A DNA stretch of 64,000 nt from contig CM060897.1 of assembly GCA_030762935.1 (NCBI GenBank), positions 109,768,176 through 109,832,175 on the forward strand, written 5' to 3'. The position numbers were made by a program, and so were the translations under genes. Source of the stretch: Hymenopus coronatus (lineage: Eukaryota; Arthropoda; Insecta; Mantodea; Hymenopodidae). Shown piece by piece: positions 34,221-45,420 of this stretch (positions are counted from its first letter, which is position 1; every line of letters begins with the position of its first letter). The notes under the pieces are model-generated. The model was given only the letters and a program-made list of their open reading frames with translations. It had not been told where the DNA came from and did not search any database.

Positions 34221-35416
34221 TACAAGCTGGCGCAGAGAAACGGGAAATTATGAAGTAATATGCATGAGTGAATATAGGAAACAACACATTTATTGACGAA
34301 AGTTCATGTATATACAGTAAGCCATTTAAGTTTTCATTACAAAATGCCACTTTACTTTACTTCTTAAAGATGACTTCGGAAAGGTGTGCTCCATTTTTTG
34401 CGTTCACATTTAACCTGTTCTGGAAACTCCGGAATGATCGCTGTAGCATGTATCGGGGAATGTCAGTGATTTCGTCTTCAATCTGCTGTTTAATCTTGAA
34501 TAGTTGCAGGACGTGAGCGGTACACTTTATTTTTAAGATGTTCCCACAGGAAGAAGCACAACCCTGAGATCAGTTGACCTCGCAGGCCATGGAAAGTTGC
34601 CGTTACGAGAAATAACGCGCCTTCCAAACAATTGGCGAAGAGCATCCATCGATTGTCGAGTAGTGTGGGACGTGGCTCTGTCCTGCTGAAACCATCTGTT
34701 TTCGATGTTCAGAGCGTGCAGTCTCGGAGTAAAAAATGTTCAGCATACCGAGCGGTTGCCATTCCGTCCAGTAACGAACATTTTGTTTATGTACCCCGTA
34801 ATTTTGAAGTGGGCCTCGTCTGACATCCATAATTTGGTAAGGAAATGGGTGTCCTGGTTGATTTTATCCAGCACCCGTTTGCCAAGCTTCTTACCCACCA
34901 CAGGGTCTTGCGGATGTAATCGCTGCACAATCTGTAAGCTGTAGGGGTGGAACTTAAATTCGTGCAGTATTCTTTGCACGCTTTGTGGTCCAATCCCTAG
35001 CGCAGATGCAAGTTGACGAACGGAGCGGCGAGGACTCCTCTCGATGGAAACTCGAACAGCTGCAATGTTCTCAGGAGCGTGTATCGTTCGAACGCCATCT
35101 GGAGGCTTCTTCTTCAAGACTGAACCTGTTTCCTCAAAATTATTCACCCATGTGTGAATCGCATGAGCAGATGGAACAGATCCATGACGACCGAGCTGGT
35201 AATGCCGTCGAAAAAACCTTTGCGCAGAAGTCACACTTTCACCCTGCTTGCAATACCTATGACAGCGACAGCATGTTCCGCACCACTCCAACATTGCATG
35301 ATTACTAAATGGCAACGCATTCAGAATAACCACGCATCGATTCCGGAAACCCGCCTGCATGACAATCTGAACAACACTAACGGTCAAAATTTCCCGTTTC
35401 CCTGCGCCAACCTGTA
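34221..35416 (-). mobile_element. Tc1/mariner-superfamily transposon, near full length, in SINE3 tail
   Basis: Inverted ends TACAAGCTGGCGCAGAGAAA and the complement of CCCTGCGCCAACCTGTA give about 28-30 bp terminal repeats. TA flanks both sides (34219-34220 and 35417-35418). Total length is about 1.2 kb, normal for the superfamily, with one transposase pseudogene on the reverse strand. Confidence 0.88.
34357..35387 (-). pseudogene. DUF4817-type Tc1/mariner transposase pseudogene
   Basis: A DNA transposase that would cut and paste the surrounding element. A 215-codon open segment (35387 down to 34740) shows the N-terminal region SAQRFFRRHYQLGRHGSVPS, a linker FEETGSVLKKKPPDG, a second helix-turn-helix region RSPRRSVRQLASALGI and the first catalytic acid in LWMSDEAHF. 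The frame shifts near 34790, continues as NVRYWTEWQPLGML, and stops near 34603. Later traces (PWPARSTDL, then a CGNILKIKC-like stretch in another frame) show further breaks before a final stop at 34357. Total about 340 codons, the usual family size. The copy is inactive. Confidence 0.85.
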
Positions 35417-35495
35417 TATTATATATTCCCTTGTTCCCCTTACTTATAAGGCCACTTCAGCTAATGTTAATTTCGATTAGCAAGAAGCAGATAGA

Positions 35496-36020
35496 AGAAA
35501 CAGCCAAATCAGACTACTCTAATCAGAAATGAAAGACAAAGAAACGAATAACTGAAAAGAGTGAGACAGTACTAATGAATGCAAGAAGAGGAAAATAATT
35601 AATAAGCAAGATAATGTAAATAAATATTTGTAATATAGAAATGAGATTATATTATTAGAGGATGCTAGTATAAGCTTAGTTATAAGAGAGACGAGATAGC
35701 TGAAACTGCATTTAGGTCATAAAAGAGAAATATTTCGCAAGGTTTTCGGGACAATAGTCAGAGGGGTGTTGAGGTGAAATGTACAAAAGAGTGTCCTTGA
35801 ACTAAAATAAAAAAAATAAGCTTGAGTGGGTGGTGAGATTGTGAAAGTTACTGGAAAGCTATTGAGAGTTGGCAGCCTAAGTGAAATAATAGGATAGCTT
35901 CTATTGATTCATAAAAAGAGACGCTACTGGGAGTGGGAAAATCAAGTCATACAGATTACAGTTTTAATCTTAGGTAGAACAAGGGTGTTCAAGATATGTT
36001 TTACAGAGAGCAAGTTCTCA
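35496..36020 (+). repeat. Purine-rich dispersed repeat H
   Basis: It matches the reverse complement of 43691-43995, for example ggtggtgagattgtgaaagt versus its partner, and the ttgaggtgaaatgtacaaaa block. No coding signal. The strand asymmetry recalls repeat G. Confidence 0.6.
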
Positions 36021-36382
36021 GTTCGTCATTTACTATACAAATCAGTTCGTTTTTAGGTAGAAGTGCAGTCAGTTGTTCTCCACAATACAGTCCTGCATAA
36101 TATTATTTGCATAGGAAATGTGATACGTGACATCTAAGTTTCATTTGTAAGTGAACGCTAATAATACAGCTTCAGCTAGATTCTCAGAGAATTATAAAGT
36201 GTGTGCGTGTTTGTGTGTATATATATATATTCTTGGTAACAATTTTAATAAAATACTAAAACTAAAAGTTACAAATGCGTTATCTCTGAAATAGTTCCTT
36301 TTGCCGATCACTTGCTCAATCGAAGAACTTAATTAGCTGGAATACATGAATGATACATAAAAAACATAAGTAATTATACAAA
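36021..36382. other. Unassigned stretch with GT/AT microsatellite
   Basis: It contains a GTGTGTGCGTGTTTGTGTGT tract followed by an AT run (about 36199-36230). Nothing else is recognised. Confidence 0.45.
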
Positions 36383-37412
36383 TCTGATGTGTCCCATTCA
36401 CATGACTTTCTCTAGCTGTTTCGCAACGGGCCATTTTATTCAGAAGATTAATATTTTATCTACATCATGATAATTAAGTTAAACATAAGCCGATTAGTCT
36501 TATTGTTTGCTTCCTTATAAGTAGAAGGGAAATGAGGGAATATATTAGGCTAAATCAATAGTCAAGTCCTTTAAAAGCTGATTGCTATGTGAAACAGTTG
36601 AAATTCCCTGCCATTTGCTTGCTAGGAATAAACAAAGAGAAACAAGAAGAAAAATAAGAACTGAAGCTTTCCTGGCGACGTGTTAATTCAAAATCTTCTC
36701 GGGCTTCTAGCCAGGTAAAAACTTGGTGTCAAGCCAAGTTTTTACCTGGCTAGAAGCCCGAGAAGATTTTGAATTAAGAAGAAAAATGTCTTCCCAATTG
36801 AGAAAACCTTAAGTGGTTTAAAATTGAAACTAATAATCCGTAATATCTCGAAAACGTTCATTCTACAAAAAAATGTATATAACATTAATTGTGTGTTTGA
36901 ATGGGATCTATATTTTATATACTAAGTTGTTTGTCTATCTCATGGTTTGCCAGTTATACAAAATTCATCCAAAATGAAAAGGTCTTCAGAGCCTTTTCCC
37001 AGACAATTCAAGATATACATAAATATTATAAAAATTGGTTCACAAAAATATCCTAAATATAAGATATTTTAATCAAAATCGTTAGAGCCATTTTTGAGAA
37101 AATCAAAATTTTCGAAAAATGTTCAATGTAAAAGGTAGGTAGGGGGGATTTTCTTGAGAATCTTCGTGTCACATCCTTGGAAGCCATCAAACATAAATAC
37201 CAATACACAGACAGATAGATAGACAATAGACACACAGACAGACAGACTGGCAAACAGACACAAAAGTATTTTTTCCAAATTTTTTTTTTTTTTTTTGGAT
37301 TCAGGGGAATCCAAAACATGTATTCCCGGTGAAATATCGGTATCGAATTTTTGGGTGCATGATAATACCTTCTCTATACACTACGTACATAGTACGTGTA
37401 GAGAAAGTAAAA
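36383..37412 (-). mobile_element. PD element, reverse, complete with hairpin insertion
   Basis: It starts tctgatgtgtcccattcaca and ends with a perfect P end (ctacgtacatagtacgtgta then gagaaagtaaaa). A 120-bp insert plus a 12-bp duplication at 36656-36787 explains the excess length (1030 bp). The next reverse copy begins 3 nt later. Confidence 0.88.
36656..36775. mobile_element. Foldback insertion: 44-bp perfect inverted repeat with 7-nt loop
   Basis: The left arm 36683-36726 and right arm 36734-36777 are perfect complements (44 of 44 by eye), separated by tgtcaag. The 27 bases before the left arm (aagaactgaagctttcctgg...) are unpaired. The insert is flanked by AAGAAGAAAAAT at 36644-36655 and 36776-36787, a 12-bp duplication, so it moved into the PD element as a unit. 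It has no coding capacity. If transcribed it would form a near-ideal double-stranded RNA stem. An inverted-repeat MITE-like origin or a template-switch event are both possible. Confidence 0.8.
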
Positions 37413-37415
37413 CAA

Positions 37416-38235
37416 TCTGATGTGCTCCATTCACATGAATTTTTCTACACTTCTATAACAAATTATTGTTAATTAGCCTTTTCTTCTATCTACTTCAAGC
37501 AAATTGTGATAAACATTAGCAGAAACGCTTTTATTACTTAGTTCCTTATTTGTAGAAGATAAATAAGGGGATGCACTAGGCTAATGCCAGTCGAATGTTT
37601 TAAAATATGGTTCCTATGGTACCAGGTGTTGACAAGTTCACATATGAGTATTTAAAACTGAAATCAATAACCAGAAATATCTAAAAAACGATCAACTCCA
37701 AAAAATGCATACAGCATATGCAGTGTCTTTTAACAACCTCTCTACATGTTCTGTTAAGCAAGATTTCGTCTATCTCATACAGTTTTCCAGTTATACAAAA
37801 TCCAGCAAAATTCATCCAAAGCAAAAGGTCTTCAGAGGCTATTCCCCAAAAATTCAAATACAAATTTGATTTTTCGTGCAAATATCTTTAATATGCAGTG
37901 TTTTAACCAAAATCGTTAGAGCCATTTTTGAGAAAATCAACATTTTCTAAATCTTTCCATGTAAAGGGTAGTTGGAGGTGGGAAGGATTTTCTTGAAAGT
38001 CTTCTTGTCGCATCCTTGGAAGTTATTAAACTTAAATATCAAGTTTTGTATTTTACCGACTTTTCGTATTTTAGTTATCATGTTCAGAGACTCACGGACA
38101 CACACTGACCTTTTTCTAAAGATGCTCTTTTAGTTGCAGGGTCTCTAAAACGTCAAAATCTCGGTATCGTATTTTTGAGTGAATACAATACCTTCTCTAT
38201 ACACTGTGAACATAGTACGTGTAGAGAAAGTAAAA
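37416..38235 (-). mobile_element. PD element, reverse, complete, tandem to previous
   Basis: It starts tctgatgtgctccattcaca and ends gtgtagagaaagtaaaa. About 820 bp. Only CAA separates it from the previous copy's terminal gtaaaa, so two full-length copies are directly head to tail. Confidence 0.88.
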
Positions 38236-39085
38236 ATAATCAGAGATAACGAGGACTAGGTGTGACCGTCGCAAAAGTTACATAATGCAACATCCTACAT
38301 CTGCAACAAAATTGAAACTCTGAACATTATATAATATTCATAAATGGTTTATTATGGCACCTTTCAATGTAGAAGTAAACACGAGAAACTTGAAGGAAAA
38401 AAAGGGAAATGGCTGAACGACAAGTAGGGGAAAATAATTACTTCTATAAAACAGTTATCAGTTCAAATTAAATGGAAGAGACCATTCTTTCATGCCTCGT
38501 TAAAAATATGAAACAGACAGAACACTCTAAAACTTAAGAGTTTGTGAATTTAAACTTTTATGCATTAAAGGAAACATTTCACAGGATTCGCACTTGGCGA
38601 GGAAAACGAAACACAGAGGGAAGGAAAGAGTGGATTAAAATTAATTGCTTCAGTAGAGTTGGAAAATGGCAGGCATGTGTCTCCAAAGCTTTCGTAAGTC
38701 ATTCCTGCAAAGAGTATCTTAAAATAAACTTTATGGGGAAAGGAAGACAACAAAATAGTCAAAGTGTAATTCTAAAAGCTGGAGGAGAAAGAAAATGGAG
38801 GAATGTGCTATGAAAATTAATTCTTGAATATAAAGAAAAGAACTTTAGGGGAAGATCATGTGCGTAATTAAAGACAACTTGTTTCCATTATTTCAGAGAA
38901 GTGGTGCGAAATTTCTGAGAGACTTCAAATGTTAAAGGAAGTAATTCACATTTGGTGTCTCTTTGTAGTACGTAATGATCAGAGTTGGCGCTTCCATCAA
39001 ACTTATTCTACTTTTAGAAATTGAAGTTGAGACGGGAACATCATTTGTTTAATTTGTGGACTTTTTGCAATGTTTATTATGTGTG
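38236..39085. other. Unassigned purine-rich stretch
   Basis: About 850 bases, purine-rich. An 89-codon forward frame (38544-38813) and an overlapping reverse frame show no recognisable motif. Confidence 0.4.
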
Positions 39086-39089
39086 TTTA

Positions 39090-39738
39090 TTACTTTACCT
39101 ATCACATATGTACAACGTACATAGTAGATAGAGAAGGTATTGCATTTCACCCAAAGTTTTGATACCGAGATTTCACTGAAAATATGTCATGAGACACAAA
39201 GGAATTTTCACAAAAGCCCAGTGTTTGTTCTGCGTGTATGCGGCTGCGTCTGAATGTGTGAATAGCATAATTCAACTCAAAAACAAAAAAGACCTTTTTA
39301 TTCTGGATAGCTTATACATATCAGGTGAACCGTAACAAATGGACAAAAACTTACTATTCAAAAATACAGATCTCTTTAAAACACACCATTTATTTCATAT
39401 ACATTTTTGTAGAGTTAACCGTTTCCAAAATATTCCTTGTTATTGATATCAGCTTTAAATTACTTAATTTTTTTTCAAACGGGAACTAATCTTTGGTTTC
39501 ATATTCCTTTTATTTTATTCCCAGCCATGTACAGAAAACCGAATTTCAATTTGTCCACTAGCGACCAGATATTAAGTATCGGTTTGACTTATTTTCCTTC
39601 TACTTTCAAGTAGTAAGAACAATTCTACTAATGTTTATCTCGATTAGCATGATGTGGATGAAAGAACAATATTTTATAAGAATACTTTGTTTGCAGCACA
39701 GGTAGAGAAAGTCACGTAAATGAACGCATCAGATTTTT
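39090..39738 (+). mobile_element. PD element, forward, internally deleted
   Basis: P region (acaacgtacatagtagatag), GT-type segment near 39221-39255, then a jump from ctcaaaaacaaaaaa to cctttttattctggatagct, and a D end gtagagaaagtcacgtaaat with cgcatcaga. Confidence 0.78.
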
Positions 39739-40444
39739 TATTAAAATTTCAATTTGTTTAGTGTATAAACAATAATTTTCACTAAATTTAGTGTGTTATT
39801 TATATATTCTTTAATATTCTTGTAATGATACTCCAGAAATAAAAATAATTCCCAACATTTTAATAATATTAACTTTGCGTGTTTCCCTACAAAGCCTGAA
39901 GGATCATCGAAAAATATTGCATTAGAAAATTGGAATATTTTGAATGAGAAAAAAAAAAGATGCACAGCGAGAAAAAAAAAAAAAGCTAAGAAATTCTAAA
40001 GGACTATCTAGTCTTGACCGCAGGCACATTTAAAAACTCGTGTAAGATGGACAATATGGACACCAAATTCAGATTATTAAACCAAATGATTCATTCTAAA
40101 TAATGACCTAACGGAGTTGATAAACAACGAGCTAGTAATCTTAATTTGCGAGAAAAGACCTTTGGAAGGACTTCACCTAATTTTCAGCTATAGGCAGTCT
40201 TAACAAGCAGGTATTAAGCATATTTACGTAATGTCAATTAACTATTTAATCCAAGAAGGGTAACTTTTCCGTTCAGTGAGTTCGTTATCGACACAGAGGT
40301 CTCGGATTAAATAAGTTTAATGTATCATAAGCTATAGGTTACGTAATATCATTATAAACTCATTATAAACTCAGCATTCATCAACGCTTTTCATTGTTCA
40401 GTGTTCTTAATATCAGAACTAAGATAACTTGAAGCTGCGTTACA
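39739..40444. other. Unassigned AT-rich stretch
   Basis: No recognised gene or repeat in about 700 bases. Confidence 0.4.
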
Positions 40445-41288
40445 GTCACATGACTTTCTCTATATCTCTGTAACAAAGTATTGCTAAAAAGCATGTTCTT
40501 GTACCTACTTTATAATAATCGAGATGAGCATTAGCATAAATTCTCTTAATTACTTGCTTTCTTGTAAGTAGAAGGAAAACAAGGGAATACACTAGGCTAA
40601 AACGATAGTAAAATATTTTAAAAATCAGTTGCCATGTGGATGAAATACGTTTATATGCAGGGCCAGGAGTTTAAAATTTCCCTGTGAAAAAAGTTGAAGT
40701 ATTTTACATCTAAAACAAATAAAAAAGGTATATCTCAGAAATGGTCAGTTCAACGAAAAAACCTATATGACATAAATTGTCTTCTTTAACGTGATATCAT
40801 TTTTTATAGTAAGTTTTTGTCTATCTCTTACGGTTTACCAATTATGCAAAATTCAGACAAATTCATCCAGTATAATGAGATCTTTAGAGGCTACTCTCAG
40901 AAAATTCAAGATATAGATTTTTATTTGCCATGTAAATATGTTTATTATACGATATTTTAATAAAAATCATTACAGCAATTTTTAAGAAAATCAATTTTTT
41001 TCCATATAAAGGGTACTTTGGTTGAGGGTATTTTTCTCAAAACTTTCGTGTCGTATCTCTGGAAGATACTAAACTTTAATATCAAGTTTGGTATTTTACC
41101 GACTTTTCGTTTTTGTGTTATCGTGTTCACAGACACAAGACACACACGCACACTCGCATACCTTTTTCTGAAAATACTTTTTTGGAGACCCTAAAATGTC
41201 TATTTCTGGTGAAATCTGCGTATTGAATTTTCGGATGGAATACAATACCTTCTATATACACTGTGTACATAGTGCGTGTAGAGAAAAA
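40445..41288 (-). mobile_element. PD element, reverse, near complete
   Basis: The first D-end bases are diverged (gttacagtcacatgactttc). All other blocks are present and the P end is clean (actgtgtacatagtgcgtgt then agagaaaa). Confidence 0.83.
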
Positions 41289-41351
41289 TGAATAACATCC
41301 AATTTATTTAAGAACAATATCTTCTTCTTCTTCTTCTTCTTTTTTTGTGTT

Positions 41352-42713
41352 GCTGAGAACAGCCTCTGAAGCCCTCTTCATTTTGGATAACTCGTATAAA
41401 AGATAAACCGCCAGAGATTGACAAAAACTTACGTCACAAAGGTGTAGATCTGTTTAAAACACAATTTATATTCATGTATGGGGACCCCAAGAAGCTAACG
41501 AACTAAAAAGTAGCGGAAGATATCAATATAAAAAACTATTTACAGAGTTACAGTAACTTACTCTAGTTCTCAGTGTAATCTCAATTTGTCAAGATATTTA
41601 TTGTCACCTGGTAATAGCTTTTCAATGCCGATGCTATACTTTTCTACTGCCAAAGAACTTTTTCGTTGTTTTCGAATACACGAAATGTTCGGCGAATCGG
41701 ATTTTATGGGCAAATAACGCAATTTTATAGTGATAATGCAATGAACGAGTGTTCAGTGAGGAAATGGTGCACAGTCTACGAGTAATCAAGGAAGAACCAG
41801 TATACCTGACGAAGACCAGTGTAGAACTTCATCAAATGTTATGGAGGAATTGAAAGAAATGGTTAATAATAAAATTAGAATATAAATAATTTTCACTTTT
41901 AGACACCTTATACGGATCTTTGTGTCTAAAAGATTTCCCAACCAATGAAGACCTCAAACTGGTAGTGACATCTTGTCTCAAGTATTTAGCGGTGGAAGAG
42001 TACAGCATCTGCATTGAAAAACCGGTACCACGTGACAATACATACCCTGATAACAATGATGATTACGTTGAAAAATACAGTAAGGTACTATAACTTTGTA
42101 AATAAAGCTTTGTGTTGATATGTTTTGTTATAATTGTTGTTCCAAATCGATTTTTAGGGATATTAGTTAGCACTTTAATTTTGCTGATATATTAAAGACT
42201 TTAAGTTAAAAAAACTAATATCCTTCAAAGTTATAAATAAAGAAAATTTATCTTTAAGTCATTTCATGAATATAAAACCTATTTAACTGGTAAAAGAGAA
42301 AAATTCTCCTTAATAGACTTACAATCTATCACCAATTTTTTATTTTTATATTTAGGTTTAAAAATTTTCTTTTAAAGGTTTAGTTAAGTAATAAAGTTAA
42401 TACTTTTTGGATAGCCCTCGTACATTCTATTTTAGAGTTAACCATTTCTGAGATATTCCGTGTTATTGGTTTCCGTTATAAATACTCCTGGTCATGGAAA
42501 GAGAATTGACAATCGTATAGCGACGCTTGGCTTTCGCTTTAGCCTAATGTGTCCTTTATGTCCTTTCTACTTGTAAGGAACTAAGCAATAATACCTTTTC
42601 TGGTAATGTTTATCTTGATTAGTATGCTGTAGATAAAAGAATGATCTTTTGTAAGAAGAGTTTGTTTGCGGAACAGATAGAGAAAGGCATGTGAATGGAA
42701 TAGATCAGACTTT
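41352..42713 (+). mobile_element. PD element, forward, split by mariner M4
   Basis: The part before M4 (gagaacagcctctgaagccc to cacaatttatattcatg) and the part after (cattctattttagagttaac to a D end gcatgtgaatggaatagatc) are contiguous in the family consensus. TA lies at both junctions. A TTC microsatellite (41322-41341) precedes it. Confidence 0.8.
41480..42420 (+). mobile_element. Deleted mariner-like element M4
   Basis: The ends are TATGGGGACCCCAAGAAGCT on the left and the complement of CTTTTTGGATAGCCCTCGTA on the right. They are inverted but diverged. Inside are a linker remnant near 41775-41870 (homologous to M1 and M3) joined to a C-terminal remnant near 41990-42075 (VEEYSICIEKPVPRDNTYPD...DYVEKY), with the core deleted as in M3. 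It lies within a PD element at a TA site. Confidence 0.78.
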
Positions 42714-42775
42714 TTTGGGTGGATTACAAAAGTTTCTCTACCCTCTAAGTACATAGTGCATGGTAGAGAAGGTAA
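42714..42775 (-). mobile_element. PD element P-end fragment, inverted to preceding copy
   Basis: gggtggattacaaaagtttc and the palindrome-like ccctctaagtacatagtgca then gagaaggtaaa directly follow the forward D end. Confidence 0.7.
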
Positions 42776-43690
42776 ACGTCTGTTATAAAGCACCCTGGAC
42801 ATTAGCAATGCGTTTGTGTGTTCCACTCAGCTTTATGTGGAAAACTCGAATATCACGGCCGACAGCTCTGGGACTCTAATCGCCTTAGACAAGATTTCGG
42901 CCGTGTTTGGTGAGTTGGATATGACGAAGAGGTCTTAACACAATAATGCGGGACGATGAAAGACGGACGATAGGTTACTGCTGAGGGGGGGGGGGCGCCT
43001 GTTTCTGACTTGGTCTCCCTTCGTTCCGCTATTCATCACTCCCTATTTCCACAAAGCTGCACAATCCGACCCTCCCAGGCGCCATCCGCGGTGTTGACGG
43101 CGGCTGCCTTCCAACAGAAAAAATGATGACGCCGAGAAAATCGTTTGATCAGAGAATGAGATCGTTCCGGTCACCATTTCCTGACATCTCAACAATGCTG
43201 TTTGTAAGACCGATACAGATATAAAGAAGTACCAGATTCGCAACACAGCCATGTGTGGTCAATTATGACTCTACTCCATTTGGTCGTGTAAAGATTTCTA
43301 ATCTATGGGTGTTTGCTTTCCTCCCGGTTTGAAGGAATATACCTAATAGTTATATCAGGTGACCTAACTGCCCCGTATTTGGCGTGTGTAGATAACCCTT
43401 CGATGCGGAACTCAACGGGGCTATTTCAAGTTAAAATAGCCAGTGGAGAACTGAGCGAAAGCGACCTTCATTTTATCCCTTGCAATGACCGCGACCCCTT
43501 TACAGCCGCCGCTTATAGCATGACGTATAAAGCAAAGGTCACGGTCACATTTACTCCTTGTTATCTCTTGTTATTACTAATTATCTTTTCAGTATATTAT
43601 TCATATTTGCTCCGGCTAGATGGGTTCTTCGGTGAAGCTAGTATCTCTTAACAGAGCGTGTACCATAAAAGGAACCATTTCAGAGATAAC
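42776..43690. other. Unassigned GC-richer 0.9 kb stretch
   Basis: Clearly less AT-rich than its surroundings, with a 10-G run near 42985-42996 and motifs such as gccatccgcggtgttgacgg. A 112-codon forward frame (43313-43651) ends in a hydrophobic stretch (YLLLLLIIFSVYYSYLL) but has no recognised domain. This could be single-copy host sequence or an element unique to this window. Confidence 0.4.
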
Positions 43691-43995
43691 ACATTTGTAT
43701 TTTTTAGTTTGATTCATTTATTTTAACTGTATATACATAACTCTGTATAATTCTATGAGTTCCTAGCTCTTTTCATGAGCAAATAGAAACTATCCTACCA
43801 TTTACCTTATGCTGGTACCGTCAGTAACTTTCAGAATCTCACCACCCGGCAAGCTTACGTTACCTCATTTTGCTCAAGACATTCCTTTATACATTTCACC
43901 TTAACTCCCTGGCTATTGTCCACAAAACCCATGCGAAGGATGTCCCTTTTATGATTCATGTACAGTTTCAGCTATTCGTCTTTCTTATAACGAAG
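43691..43995 (-). repeat. Dispersed repeat H, second copy
   Basis: The reverse complement aligns with 35740-35930: shared blocks include the complement of caaatagaaactatcctacc and of gtaactttcagaatctcacc. Confidence 0.6.
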
Positions 43996-44017
43996 CTTTT
44001 GCTAACATCCTCTAAAA

Positions 44018-44281
44018 AGACAATTCGATCCCGGGATTTCACTGGAAATACATGTTTTAAGTTCCCTGTATCTAAAAATGCATTTTAGATACAGGTCCAT
44101 GTGTGTGTGTCCATAAGCATAACTTAAAAAACGAAAAATCGGTTAAATACCAAAATTGATAATTAAGTTTAGTATCTTCCAAGGATGTGATACAGGAATT
44201 TTAAGAAAAATTCCAACAACCCAAACTGCGCATTACATATAAGAGATTTTTCAAAATTTTCTATTTATCCAAACTTGCCTT
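44018..44281 (+). mobile_element. PD element, P-side fragment
   Basis: From the caattcgatcccgggatttc block through a GT segment (gtccatgtgtgtgtgtccat) to the tttctatttatccaaacttg block. The palindrome itself is absent. Confidence 0.72.
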
Positions 44282-44563
44282 GATACTCAAAAAGAAGAAG
44301 GCGTCTAAATACCAAACTTGATATTTAAGTTCAGCATATTCCTAAGATGCAACAAGAAGATTTTGAAGAAAACCTCCCCACCCCAAGCTAACCTTTAAAT
44401 GGAAAAAAAATTAAAAGTTTTTAATTTTCTTAAAAATAGCTATAACGATTTAGTTAAAATAGCGTTAATTTGATTACAAATAAAATGTATATCTTGAATT
44501 TTATTGCAATACCCCCTGAAGTCCTCTTCATTCTGAAGTACTTTTGCATAACTGGTAAACCCT

Positions 44564-44567
<4 letters not shown>

Positions 44568-44606
<39 letters not shown>
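44568..44606. repeat. AG microsatellite
   Basis: About 19 AG units, expanded from the gatag of the PD consensus. Confidence 0.95.
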
Positions 44607-44608
<2 letters not shown>

Positions 44609-44860
44609 TGCTACACCAAAATTGTATCACTCGTTAAAACACGTTATTTCCGACATATTCCCTGCTATTGGTTTCCATTTTAAAATACGTAAGCGCTCCT
44701 CAAACAGGAAGTCTCCATCCCTTTTATGTTTATTTTGTTTTATACTTGACCATGCAAAGAGTACAGGAATTTCAATGACAAACACATAGTGACAGCTTTT
44801 AAAATATTTTACTATCGCTTAGCCTAGCGTAGTATTTGCCTTCTACTTATAAGGAAGCAA

Positions 44861-45294
44861 CCGATCCAGTTTGTTCAGGTGCTTCTTCTTGGACTGGCAT
44901 TCGGGAGGTCATGGGATCGGTTCCCTACGACCGACCTCTTTGACCCTTGGTTTTTGGAGGGTTTCTCAGGTAACTAGGGGAATTTCCTGTATCTTAATTT
45001 TCTTTCTATTTCATCCAACCAATCTGTTTCAGGGTTGTAAGTGTTGGTGAAGATTGCGGTAGTAGCACCCTCTCATGGAAGTGGCTGTGCTTTGGAAATT
45101 CGGCTCTCGTCGTCGAGATAAAGAACTGCTTGGAAACTGTTAGGAGCCCTCCATGGTGGCTCCCTCCCGCCATCTAGTTTAGACTGACCATTGTAATTAC
45201 TCTCATCTCATTCTATCCCCCGCCGTTCTGATGTACAATACACTAATAATGGCTGCCGAACGGAATCCCCTCCGGCACAGCTACAATACATTAC
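44861..45294 (+). mobile_element. tRNA-derived SINE4, nested in PD element
   Basis: The B-box region (catgggatcggttccctacg) and the body with aactgttaggagccctccat match SINE4. The head is diverged. AAGGAAGCAA flanks it exactly (44851-44860 and 45295-45304). Confidence 0.85.
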
Positions 45295-45420
45295 AAGGAA
45301 GCAAGTAATAAGACCATTTGTTATAATTTTTACCTCGATTAGTATGATGTAGATGAAAGAATAGTGTAGTTAGTTTACAGAACAGAGAGAGAACGCCTTG
45401 GGAATGGAACGCATCAGATT

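Larger units (their letters stand above)
33306..35495 (+). mobile_element. PD element, forward, split by a SINE3-plus-transposon insertion
   Basis: The P region (tactttctatagcgcatatg) and standard blocks run to tatttccttgttccc (34027). The element resumes after 35428 with ttgttccccttacttataag and ends near agcagatagaagaa. The D terminus itself is lost. CCTTGTTCCC is present on both sides of the insert. Confidence 0.8.
44282..45420 (+). mobile_element. PD element, tandem copy split by SINE4
   Basis: It restarts at ggcgtctaaataccaaactt, includes an AG microsatellite in place of the gatagacaaaaactt block, is interrupted by SINE4 at 44861-45294, and ends with a D end cttgggaatggaacgcatca. Confidence 0.78.

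Noticed and set aside
34357..35387. Active transposase
   Set aside because: A frameshift near 34790, a stop near 34603 and further frame changes interrupt it, although the terminal repeats are well kept.
43313..43651. 112-codon frame with a hydrophobic C-terminus as a membrane protein
   Set aside because: No domain, no start context or splice evidence. The hydrophobic end is encoded by T-rich sequence, which commonly gives such translations in this window.
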